A stretch of DNA of 64,000 bases from Nemophila menziesii (Eukaryota; Streptophyta; Magnoliopsida; Boraginales; Hydrophyllaceae). The notes beneath the pieces were generated by a model. It ran no database searches. It was not told the DNA's origin and worked only from the letters and a program-made list of their open reading frames with translations. Where the stretch lies: positions 23,549,507 to 23,613,506 of the forward strand of contig JARWIR010000017.1 of the NCBI GenBank assembly GCA_029959085.1. Direction: 5' to 3'. Made by a program: the position numbers and the translations under genes. Positions 54,112 through 64,000 of this stretch are shown in pieces (the first letter of the stretch is position 1; each line of letters starts with the position of its first letter).

Positions 54112-55084
54112 ATGGCGTCTAGGATGATGGCTATGAGGTATGTGTCTCGGAGGTGGTATATAAGTCGTGAGGCGGAACAGGCTGCTAAGAATGTGCGGAT
54201 GGAGGTAATTGCTCTAAATAGATATCCCGTGTTTGAAGTAATTGTTTTGCTTATTACTTCATCCCCTATTCCTATAGTATTTTCTTGATTTTTGCTTTAT
54301 ATTTTGATTATCAAAAGTGACAGGACCAGTAAAATCTGATTTATTATTACAGTAATTTGTATTTACAATAAGTCACGCTCCTAGTATGACAAGAATATAA
54401 GCTTTTTTACCACTTGTAGTACTATAAAGTGCCAAGATAATAAAGATATTGATTTGAGTTGCTCTCATATTTGTGCTTTAATACAGTTACTTCTTTATTT
54501 TACATTTTTATGAGAATAATGAGCAGAAAAAATTATGAAACTCAGCACGAAAGGTATCATATATCATTTATGTCTCTGTTTGTATTATATTTAATTACTT
54601 TGAGTCTTGAGTCTTGAATTTTCCATGTCCAAACTTCCTTCCCAGCCATGACACCTTATAATTTATGGCTAGCCACTAGCCTCACTTAGGATATCTATTT
54701 CAAAAAACAGAACGACTCTTTTACTTGTCATCTCCTTTTTAGAGATATAATTGCACACAGGCGGTTACTCAAGTTCACTCAGAAAGTTCACAAACTGTAC
54801 CTTCCAAAAACACTTGCTTAATGTTGCAATCATAACCAGTGTTTCTTTTATTTAGAAATCTAGAGATTGTTTTTACTATGTATTACTTAAAAACAAAATC
54901 ATATGCACTTTGTGACTAAGATTGATTTTACTCTCAGGTAACTAAACCAGAAGAAAAAAGAGCACCAAGATTTTCAGGATCGGGATCAGGATCAGAATCA
55001 GGGTCGTACTCCAAAACTAAATCTAGCTATGGAATTGACGGTGACTTTCCATTGTGGAGGATAGTTGTGCTTACAGATTACTAA
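54112..55084 (+). CDS. Small spliced protein of 79 residues, unrecognised
   Basis: The 5'UTR appears split by an intron (53600-54094, GTGAGT...ACAG). Coding exon 1, 54112-54204, ends ATGGAG at GTAATT. Coding exon 2, 54938-55084, follows CTCTCAG. Both coding exons are in phase zero. The N-terminus MASRMMAMRYVSRRWYISRE is Arg-rich, poor in acids and amphipathic, as in mitochondrial presequences. A Gly-Ser tract (SGSGSGSESGS) and the end DGDFPLWRIVVLTDY follow. No known domain. The consistent splice sites support a real gene. The second exon has no other evidence beyond its open frame. Confidence 0.5.
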
Positions 55085-55325
55085 AGATGTGATTATCACG
55101 TTAGAAAATCTGTGCGCTTTGTCCTTTTTCTTTTCCTGTTTAAAATAGTCTTAGTTGTTATCTATTAACTGGGACTCATCAATTTGAAGCTAATTTAAGA
55201 CGAGGGTCTTAAAATCTAAAAACTCACGATGTAGACAGACCATTCATGTTACATTTTCTTTCGATCTCATAAACACAAAGTCATTAAAATAAAAGTGAGT
55301 ACTTATATTTATCATCTCTTTCTTA

Positions 55326-56070
55326 TTTTTTTTTTAGTCGAAAATGAACTTAAATTAATGAAAAATGGACAATTACAATAAGTTTAGAAGTTTAGCCCAC
55401 ACCAGTGGCTGATAAGTCATTATTAAACAAAATAGCTAAGTGGGAAAGGGGATTTGAAGCCCAATTACAAGGCAAGAAATTAGAAATCTTTTGTCTCGCA
55501 AGCCAATCTGCAGTTTTCATTCTCCTGTTGATGTGAGTAAAGGAGATCTTGTGTTGTCTTGTGATATTTAAGATATCTTTGAAGATGGGTAGCAGGAAGT
55601 TGTTGAGATTTGTAGTGTAAGGGTTTTATAATGTTGAGGCAGTCACTTTTTAAAAGTAGCTGATGATGAGTAAAGAATTTGGATTTGTGAACTGCATTTC
55701 TAATTCCCACTAGCTCGCTGATGATGAGTAAAGAATTTGGAAGAATTTGGATTTGTGAACTGCATTTCTAATTCCCACTAGCTCGCTGATGATGAGTAAA
55801 GAATTTGGATTTGTGAACTGCATTTCTAATTCCCACTAGCTCGGCTTCCACTGGTGACTGAGCTGTAAAACGCCAAGTTTGTCCATCCAAAAAGCAGCCC
55901 TCTTTGTTACTGAAAATACAAGCGGTAGAGGCTTTTTTTAGTAAGACTATTATACGAAGCATCAACATGTATAATCATAAGGTTTGTAATATATATGGTA
56001 TTATCTTGATTATTATTTAAGTTAAGAGAATTTTGATTACAAATAGGAGCAGTATTACTATCGGTTGGAA
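55326..56070 (-). mobile_element. 5'-truncated LINE, RNase H end
   Basis: The T-run 55326-55335 followed by AGTCGAAA is the same tail junction as the full-length LINE at 32636. The minus strand encodes an RNase H remnant: TACIFSNKEG, FTAQSPVEAELVGIRNAV (catalytic Glu), LLLKSDCLNIIKPL (Asp), and ENENCRLACETKDF in place of the last Asp block. A short internal tandem triplication disrupts the frame. It is cut at about 56070 by the Copia LTR. Confidence 0.8.
55660..55843. repeat. Tandem triplication inside the LINE RNase H
   Basis: Three near-identical units, 55660-55717 (58 bp), 55718-55785 (68 bp, carrying a 10-bp internal duplication GAATTTGGAA) and 55786-55843 (58 bp), each starting CTGATGATGAGTAAAGAATT. 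They span the segment coding for the GIRNAVHKSKFFTHHQ region. Confidence 0.95.
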
Positions 56071-56071
56071 T

Positions 56072-57797
56072 TATGCCCTAGCCCCGATCGTCTTGTAATG
56101 AAGTGAACACAAGTGTTTACTGTACACGATAATAGTTATCCCTACAGTTTTGATTAAACAAATTGTTTCCTTGAATCTATGGCAAGCCTTTATGATTATG
56201 GTATTAATCTATATAATATAAAGGCAAATCCTTGATTAAGTTACAAACTAAATATCATAAGGTGTTATGATAATGAGAATCTAGCTTATATGACTTAATC
56301 TAGACTTGTTCTTAATCGTAGGATCATCGAGTTAGGACCTCGATGATCCGGTTAGATTAATATGTAGCTAACAAGTATTTATTGGATAAATATCGGTAGT
56401 TCTCGTTTACCGAGTTAGGTGCATAGATAATGCACATAGAGATGTGATTATCGAACCGACTAAAGCTAGAGATTCCTAATGGTTAATTACCTTGAACTGT
56501 CAAGTGGGTTAATCTCTATAAGGACTTAAATGCTTGTAATCCCTTGACCTGAGATCATCACTATAGTTGTATATGTGCTTGTTGTGTTTTGATACTGGAC
56601 TACTAGTGTGTCATAATGCTAGTCGAAAGGATATTGGATGCAACTAAGTATATATCCTCTTAGGGATGAGTCAAGATGGGATCTATCAACTCTAGGTAAA
56701 GAGTTTGAGCTCTACGATGTCATAAGATTATAACGATTGTATCAAGTCCTTGACCAAGGTCGTGGAATGAATGAAGAAATGAGTTTCTTAGGTCATTCGT
56801 CAATCGTTGATAATCGACATGTAACGTAGTTGATTTTCTAATGGGATTTGACAGATATACCATATCCCAGGATGATCCGGAGCTGTAAAGATAGAGAGAT
56901 TACGTGTATAATTCTTTACCGGGTTCTTTGTACAGAGTTACTTCACGTTATCCGGTCGTTGGGGAGTGTTGTTAGACGCCAACCTCGATTAGTAGATAAC
57001 TAAGTTAACTACTACCGGTTTAACGATGAACCCACGTAGTCGCACACTAACGAGTGCATTGATCTTGCTTCATGTTATTAATTGATTTTTATTATCGGAT
57101 AATAGATATTAATTAATTAATTATATACTTGGAATATTAGTATATTAATTTGCTAGCACAAATTAATATTCTAATACGAGACCAATTGAGAAAAAAAAAG
57201 GAGAGAAAAGGGAAAAACATGATAGGTTCGTGGATCGAACCACGTACCTCTAGTAATGGGAAATGTATCACTAACCGCTGGGCTAGTCTAAATCATATGT
57301 ATAATATAAAAGGTTCAGGTCGACTTCACAAGTGGGTAATGATCCAGATTATTAGGATAATCATTTTTATATTATAACGGATGATTTTACATTTTCCATC
57401 TTTTCACTTTCTATCTTTTCACTTTCCTCCTAGAATTATTATAAAGATAATGAGCTTTCATTATACGTAATAATCTTTTTCCTAGTTTTCTCTCTTGGAA
57501 AATAAAACACAAGAAAGCCTCAATGTTTTTTCTTGAAAAAAACACAGAAGGCAGAAAGGTCTATTTCCAAGTCAGAATTGTTCTGAAAGCAAGAATCAAA
57601 ATCTCGGTGTGCAAAGCGTGGAGGCTTCATAATTTTGAAGCTCGGTCACCGTCAGTTCGATCATCATACAAAGGTTTAAGGTATGTAATCTATTTTTTTT
57701 GTTTCCGTTTAGATTTTTAAATCGCAACTAGATGTTTTACGATTGCAATATTTTTCCGCTGCGTATATTTGATATATCTACTATTGTAATTCCTTCA
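56072..57797 (+). repeat. 5' LTR of the copia element
   Basis: Begins near GGTTGGAATTATGCCC and ends TCCTTCA, two bases before the PBS. The left border is estimated. Confidence 0.7.
57222..57294 (-). ncRNA. tRNA-like (pol III A/B box) sequence inside the LTR
   Basis: The minus strand reads TAGCCCAGCGGTTAGTG (A-box-like) and, 44 bases on, GTGGTTCGATCCAC, a B-box with a T-arm-like stem CGTGG/CCACG. The spacing suits a tRNA, but the T-loop is one base short and no clean acceptor stem is visible. It is therefore a pseudo-tRNA or SINE-derived piece and not a working tRNA gene. Confidence 0.4.
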
Positions 57798-57799
57798 AT

Positions 57800-57811
57800 T
57801 GGTATCAGAGC
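57800..57811 (+). other. Primer binding site (initiator Met-tRNA)
   Basis: TGGTATCAGAGC, two bases after the CA end of the LTR. Same primer and spacing as the element at 9997-16118. Confidence 0.9.
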
Positions 57812-58179
57812 TAGTTGTTGCGATTTAGGTATTTAAACGTGATATTATTCGATAATATATGAATTTTTCTTTTAAGGTTTATTGGATAAAATTATTTGAT
57901 TTTATAATTAAAAGGTTTGAAATTAGTTTTGTAATTTTGTATCTTTTGATGAATAAAAGGAAAAGCAAAATCCTTAGTGCCTCGGCGAAAGTTTTATTAT
58001 CAATCGTGATGCTTTTTGTTTTGGATTCAGTTAACAAATAAAAGTTTTTTTTGTTAATTGCCTAAAGCTATTTGATAAATCCAAACGAAAAAAGTTTTGT
58101 TGCCTTCTGCCATTGTTGGGCATCTGGTTTTTATTGAAACACAATTAATAAAGAAATTGTTTCAGCGTTGATTTTGTTT

Positions 58180-58297
<118 letters not shown>

Positions 58298-58404
58298 TGT
58301 TTTTTATGGTTAGATAAGAAAGGAAAAGTGAAATTGTTTATTTGTTTCTTTTGAGCATCGTGATTGATTAAAAGGAAAAGGTTGTTGCAACTTTCAATAC
58401 CAAT

Positions 58405-59381
58405 CAGAGCCGGCCCGGGCCCAAAGCAGCCAAGGCGTGGCCCCAAATTTCAGAGGGCCCCACATGAAAATATTATGCATATTGAAGGTATATGTATATA
58501 AAACGCGAATGATTAACTAATGCATAATACTGTCCTGGTGGAAACTCACACTGGATTTCAGCTGGAAGTCAAGAGTTCAATTCACGCTAATAACTTTTAA
58601 TTCTTTTTTTTTCCTGAACTTTGTGTACATAATTATTTTATATTAATTTTTTTATAAAATATTAAAATAATATTTCTAATCACTAAATAAAAGAATTACA
58701 TTTTGTATTTTCCTATAACTTTTTTATATCATAAAATGAATACTTATATTTTACCTTTAATTTCTTGTTATTTTTTTATATTTCAAATATATGTTTATTA
58801 CAATTTATATATCTATATATTTTCTACAATTTTAGTTTTTAAAATTTAGTAAATAATAAATTCAATGGATTTCGAAATTTTAGTATAAATTATAGCTAAA
58901 ATAGTTTGATATCAAATATGATTTTTAAAAAAGAGCATATATAGGATTTTCAACCGAGAACGTTTATATTCATATAAAAGTTCCTCAGAAGCTGGATTTT
59001 ATTATGATGTTTTTACTTAAAAATCGGGCTAATCCGTAACTCGTCCAGGACCAAGGTTTGGCTTGCAACCCTAACCTTTCTCTTATATCCATCTTTATTC
59101 TCATTTTTTTTTTAAATATAGATTTTTTTATTAATTAGATCTAATATTGTATTTTATATATGATTTATTAATCATTTTTTATATAAATTTAATAATTATA
59201 ATATAAAATATTTATAAAAGTAGGTTTTTTAATATTTAAAATCTTTAGTTTTTAAATTCTTGTATTTATATTATTTATTTACAATGTCTTTTTTGTTGAA
59301 TAAAAAAATATTATATAAAATATAAAAGGGGCCTCAATTTTTTTCTCGCCTTAGGTACCTTAAAGGCTCGGGCCGGCCCTG
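58405..59381. mobile_element. Non-autonomous hAT element
   Basis: 977 bp with inverted ends CAGAGCCGGCCCGGGCC and CAGGGCCGGCCCGAGCC (two mismatches). A perfect 8-bp duplication ATACCAAT lies at 58397-58404 and 59382-59389. The AT-rich centre has no transposase. It inserted into the copia leader, so it is younger than that element. Confidence 0.92.
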
Positions 59382-60189
59382 ATACCAATGCACGTCATGT
59401 GTTTTATTCTGAATTATTTGATAATTTGCTTGCCACCAGTTTTTTTTAATTGTTTAATAAGAGTATACAGCAAGATGGAAAAGGTTTCTACATTGAAAAG
59501 AAAAAGAGATTGGAGATGGACAATTAAGTGTCCATGTGCTGACGTGTTTTTTTTTAATTGTTTAAGGTTTAGAAAGATACCTCTGTATCTTTTTGTCCCT
59601 TAACCAAACAAAAAAAAGGGAGTATTCTGTATTCATCTTTCTAGATGAAAATCGAAGTGGTGTTATAGAATCTTTTTTAATGGTACATATGTGATATGTT
59701 ATCTCTCATTACTGTTGTAGTGATTAACGAAATGGATTAATTATTTTTACCTATATTTTTTAGTGATGAATGTAATATGGGCATATTTGTATATGGTATA
59801 TGTTGTCCATAAATTTGTATTTAAAAAAAAAGGAATTGTGATTCTTTATATTTTATATTAATCATATGAGATATGATTGATATATACAAATTATTATTAA
59901 TAGGATTAAGTTTTCATCATTTGTAAATAGGAGGTTTAATAATTAGAATTCTACCTTGCTATTTCGTCGAGAGACCTTACTGCACCTGACATCCAATATG
60001 ATCGGAAAACCTTTCTTAACCAATCCTCGTGTCGTTTTGAACGCCGCTTCCACTTCAAAGTTTAGAATTTCAATTCTAAATTATTCCCACTTAAACTTAA
60101 ATTTATTGAGTTTATTAAGACGAAATATATGATATTTCGTGAGACTTATCCATCACAGATAGAGTTTCTAGTTTGTTAAGTTTACAAGT

Positions 60190-60570
60190 TTTGATCAGAC
60201 TACCAGGTGGACTTGTAATTCGAGTACAAACTATAAACACTCTAGGTTGTTGATAATAGGATTAACTTATTGATTTCACATTTTTAGTCTGGACTACCCA
60301 GAGGATGTGGTATTAATAACATCCGATTATAGGATGGATTAACTCAACAAAACTAAATAGAAACGACCTGACTACCAGGGGGCTAAATAGTTTTGAGTCT
60401 CACATTTTATTTGATAAAATAGGTAATGTACCACACTTTAATTATGAGTGAGAAACGACCTGACTACCAGGAGGCTCATTTATGTTTTAAAGTTTCATTA
60501 TTCACTTTAATTATGCGTGAGAAACGACCTGACTACCAGGGGGCTCATTCATGTTTTAAAGTTTCCAATT
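60190..60570 (+). repeat. CTGACTACCAGG repeats in the copia leader
   Basis: GACTACCAGG(T/G/A)GG recurs about five times (60198, 60291 variant, 60369, 60461, 60530). The last two lie in a roughly 70-bp direct repeat beginning GAGAAACGACCTGACTACCA and ending ATGTTTTAAAGTTTC. The non-coding surroundings 59390-61000 hold no readable gag. Confidence 0.8.
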
Positions 60571-61819
60571 ATATATCTCTAAGATAACAGTCCATATCTT
60601 TGACAGTTATATAATAGTGTTCTTAAAGCGTTGTTCCCTATTCCTTCCTATGATTAGATTTCTCGATATTTCTGCGAAATCACTTCTCAAATCATCACAA
60701 ATTGGTTGTTAATCTCAAGATTTGTGACCGCAACTTGAGAGTCTTTCTTATGCACATGAGACTCATTGATATGCTCAATGAGCTATTGACTAAAGTGTCT
60801 CTTGAGGATGAATAGAATGTATATGATGCATGTCTAAAGTAATATGAACTTAGTAATGGTACTATGTGTATATTCTTGTATCCATGAGTTATGAACTCCA
60901 AAAGGCATTTTAAGCATGATATTCCCAAGAATCATTAAATATCTTTAGAAGATGTATAAGTAACTTAGTATGACCTTTAGATACCAGTTATCTAATACCA
61001 AGAAACAAGGTAAGGGCATTAATGGAAATTGTTTCTGTAATTTCTTGAACTTCTATTAATTACTCGAAAAGGGTATTGGATACTCGTAGTAGTCTAGGAA
61101 TATGCAAAATGTTGCATACTCTAAAGATTAATAGACAAATAAGAATAAGAGAAGTTAGATTATAATTTCGGTAATGGAGCAATTGTTGCAACCACAATTG
61201 TAATAACTAATTCTTTAAAGATGCATATGGCAAAACATATTGTAAGAAAACTGTTTTTGTTCGTAAACTTGTTTTCGAAAAAAATGGTCATTTGATCATA
61301 AGATAGTTATGGTGTATTAATGTAATATAAAATGACCAATGGAGTTTTTCATAGTGATGAATTACACCCCATTGGCTACTTACAATATGGTGATTATAAT
61401 TGCCTAAAGTACCTACGTAACAGTGTTAGAATTGTTTCTGGTCATAAATCAAAATAGATAATCATACTAATCAAACCTTATCTTTGGTGTTATAGACTAA
61501 GTCATAAATTGTGAGAAAAAGTATACTAGTTTCACAAGGAAGATATCCTTGAAGAATATGACTTTGAATCATATGAAACTTGTGAGACTTATCTCAATGA
61601 AATATGACTAAATCTCATTTTGATGAAAATGGAGACAATGTTAATGAGTTCTTTGTCCACTATATATTAATGTATGTGGCCAGTTTAAACTTTAGCCAAA
61701 GATAGATATTCTTACTTCATCTCCTTCACAAACTATATAACAGATTTATATGTGTTTACCAAATGTAACACCAATATAAATAATTTGAAATGTTCAAATT
61801 ACTATTGAGTGAAGTTGAA

Positions 61820-63800
61820 AGTAAGTATATAAGAGTATGAAGGAAGTAAGATATCAACCTGTATAGGTGGATATCTTAGCAATGAATTAATAGATTATCT
61901 ATGACAAAATTAGATTTTGTCTCAGTGATTCACTAGGTTTTAAATATTCCTATGGGATTATGTTTTAAAGTCAATTGCATATTTAATGAACTCTTAGGTC
62001 CCACTAAACAGTCGATGAAATCCATATGTGGTATGGAGATGATATAAATCAAACCTTAAAATGTAGAATTTGAAATGTTTGATTTATACTAAATGACTTA
62101 TAATGGCTTAGCTTGAGTTGATATCTTTCAAATATAGATTTGTTGGATTCCCAAAGAAAATAACAAGGTAATATTTCCACACCATTCTGAACACAAAGGG
62201 TTTGTGGTAAGGGAGACAACCTTTATAGATTGGAATTCCATAGTGAAGGAATTCATAATGTGGAAATAGATCATAATGAAATAAAGATTTCAGAGTTATT
62301 CATACAAGCTAAAGAGCATCTGATGCATGCCAATCTTTCTTTCCTTGATGAGTTAATAGTTTCATTTAAGGTTCAAGTCTCACACTTTGAGGAATTAGGG
62401 ACGATTAATGAACCTTTCTTGGAAAAGAAAGTTAACAAATCAAGAGAAAGAAGAATTTATTGTACACAAGCCTCCTATAGGTTATATAGATATCATCATA
62501 CACCAAAATCAATTGTAATAATGGTGATAGTTTGATGAGGAAATCATATAGATGAAAACCCCATCAAGTGATGATCCTAAATCCCTATGAAGAGGCTATG
62601 ACTAGTCTAGATAGTGACAAGTGGTTAAGAACCATAGAATCTGAATTAATATCTATAAGGATCAACAAAGTATAGTACTTTGGTTGAATCTTTAATAGAT
62701 ATAAGATCCATTTATAGTAAATGGGTGCTAGGGAAATGATTGGAGTAGACGGTAAGGTAGAGACCCATAACGTCTTTCTAATTGCTAAGCGTTTAAATCA
62801 AAAGGAAAACATCAGTTATGGTGAATTCCTTTTCTCATATTAATGCTTAGTTCATTTCAGATTCTTCGATTGGTAACTACATACTATTATTTTGAGATAT
62901 GGTAATATCATGTGAAAAAATAGTTTTCACTAAATGGGAGTTTGTGACGTCCTTAAGACCAATCCTAAAGGTCTAATATTTCCATTTACTCATAATAAAA
63001 TATGTAAGTTCCAAAATACATTTAATGGGTTCAGCAAATGTCACTAAGTTGGATTATTCTCTTTCCTACAATCAAATAGTTTGATTTTATGATTTTAGAA
63101 TAAGAGTCATAAGAGTACAAAGGACTAGTGGGAGTACACTTATCTTCCTAATGTTATATGTAGATGACATATTATCACATAGGGATATGATATACCAACC
63201 AAGCAATTAACCAAATTTTTGATTGTTAAATAGTTCTCCATGAAATATTTAGGATAGTAGCTTATATTCTTTGAATTGGGATCTACAGAGATAGATCAAA
63301 GAAGCTACTTGACCTATATCAATCTTACTACATTTATACTTTTTTAGAAGTATCACATGGAAATTCCAAGAGGATCTATTCGACAATAGGCTTTGGAGTT
63401 ATTCTTAATGTTAGGGTTTGTTCTAGGACCCTAAAAGTAAGAGAATGAATGTGTATAGTCCTGTTTGTTAAAATAATAAGGATCTATCTAACACACCATG
63501 AAAAATGTATAAGACCTAAAGTACACTACACACTAGGAGTAGCGAGTAGGTATGAAGGTAACCTTGATGAGGAATGTTGGAAAGTAGTAAAGACTATCCT
63601 TAAGTACTTAAGAAGTATTAAGGACCAATTCCTCATATGTGGAGAATATAAGTTGAAGCTTATTGGGTATATAGATGCTTGTTTTGCTTCAAACGTGGAT
63701 GATAGCAAATCAAGATATGGTTGTGTCTATATAGAGGAGAAGTAAATTGGAATAGTTCCAATCAAGACACTGTAGCAGATTTCGGTTACTAGAAGTAGAA
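61820..63800 (+). pseudogene. Copia pol remnants (integrase, RT, RNase H)
   Basis: Blocks in shifting frames: GGYLSNELIDYL near 61865 (integrase core), FLWDYVLKSIAYLMN near 61945, and FVGFPKENNK...HHSEHKGFVVRETTF at 62140-62225. Next come YEEAMTSLDSDKWLRTIESE at 62585-62650 (RT entry) and VDGKVETHNVFLIAKRLNQK at 62748-62810. LYVDDILSH at about 63154-63180 is the copia RT catalytic box. YTLGVASRYEGN...ILKYLRSIKDQFLICG...GYIDACFASNVDDSKSRYGC at 63526-63725 is RNase H, and WNSSNQDTVAD at about 63748 is followed by stops. The element is too damaged to encode a working polyprotein. Confidence 0.85.
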
Positions 63801-64000
63801 TACATAACAGCATAAGATGCAACTATGCATGTGGTTTGGATAAAATAGTTCTTTGTATATACATAGTGTGGTTTCACAATGTAGATATTGTTTCTTTATA
63901 CAATGACAATATTTGAGATATTGTATGATTAAAGAAACCTAGAATAAACTATAGATCTAAACAAATTCTGCAATAGTACCGCTTGATTCGAGATATAATT

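Noticed and set aside
57222..57294. A functional tRNA gene
   Set aside because: The B-box is good, but the T-loop is short and no proper acceptor or anticodon stem is visible. Kept only as a tRNA-like sequence.

Overview
This is a plant nuclear window, almost certainly from a eudicot. It is AT-rich, its genes carry spliceosomal introns with GT/AG borders, and recognisable products belong to plant families (malectin/LRR receptor, rhomboid RBL13, DUF1336). Between genes it is packed with plant retroelements and MULE, hAT and MITE DNA elements. No bacterial operons, CRISPR arrays or canonical tRNA/rRNA genes were seen. Species cannot be named from the sequence alone.

Host genes are few. They are: (i) 605-3031 (-), an eight-exon malectin-like/LRR receptor whose reading frame stops right after the transmembrane helix, next to a LINE remnant; (ii) 19613-20416 (+), an intact single-exon rhomboid protease RBL13; (iii) 39108-40093 (-), a two-exon DUF1336/EDR2-C protein with a 5'UTR intron; (iv) 54112-55084 (+), a spliced 79-residue protein I do not recognise. 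No pathway links them.

The rest is mobile DNA. Five MULE-like elements can be delimited by 9-bp target duplications (four exact, one 8/9). 3833-6246 carries fragments of a PP2C phosphatase and a Rab8/RABE GTPase plus a 15 x 16-bp minisatellite. 29216-31017 has roughly 290-bp inverted ends and carries a probable PPR fragment and a PMI1-like C2 fragment tail to tail. 6600-7149, 41322-42272 and 45283-48839 share one end consensus, and the last contains a small spliced coiled-coil gene. A KAE1/OSGEP fragment sits at 7892-8085 in a nested fold-back array.

Retroelements: a very young 6.1-kb non-autonomous LTR element (9997-16118, TSD CAATT, 1364-bp LTRs with two differences noticed) sits inside a decayed LINE. 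It keeps a copia-like gag N-terminus and PBS, but its main ORF is a non-retroviral plant-type protein. A full-length LINE (32636-38821, 14-bp TSD) has both ORFs open with catalytic motifs present. Several LINE pieces and a decayed Copia element with a 1.7-kb 5' LTR (56072 to the window end) follow, the latter interrupted by a 977-bp hAT element with an 8-bp TSD.

Three GC-rich, strand-asymmetric islands (about 31620-32520, 49700-50450, 52050-52770) and several unusual tandem repeats remain unexplained. All intron/exon models and family names come from reading motifs by eye. No alignments or database searches were run.
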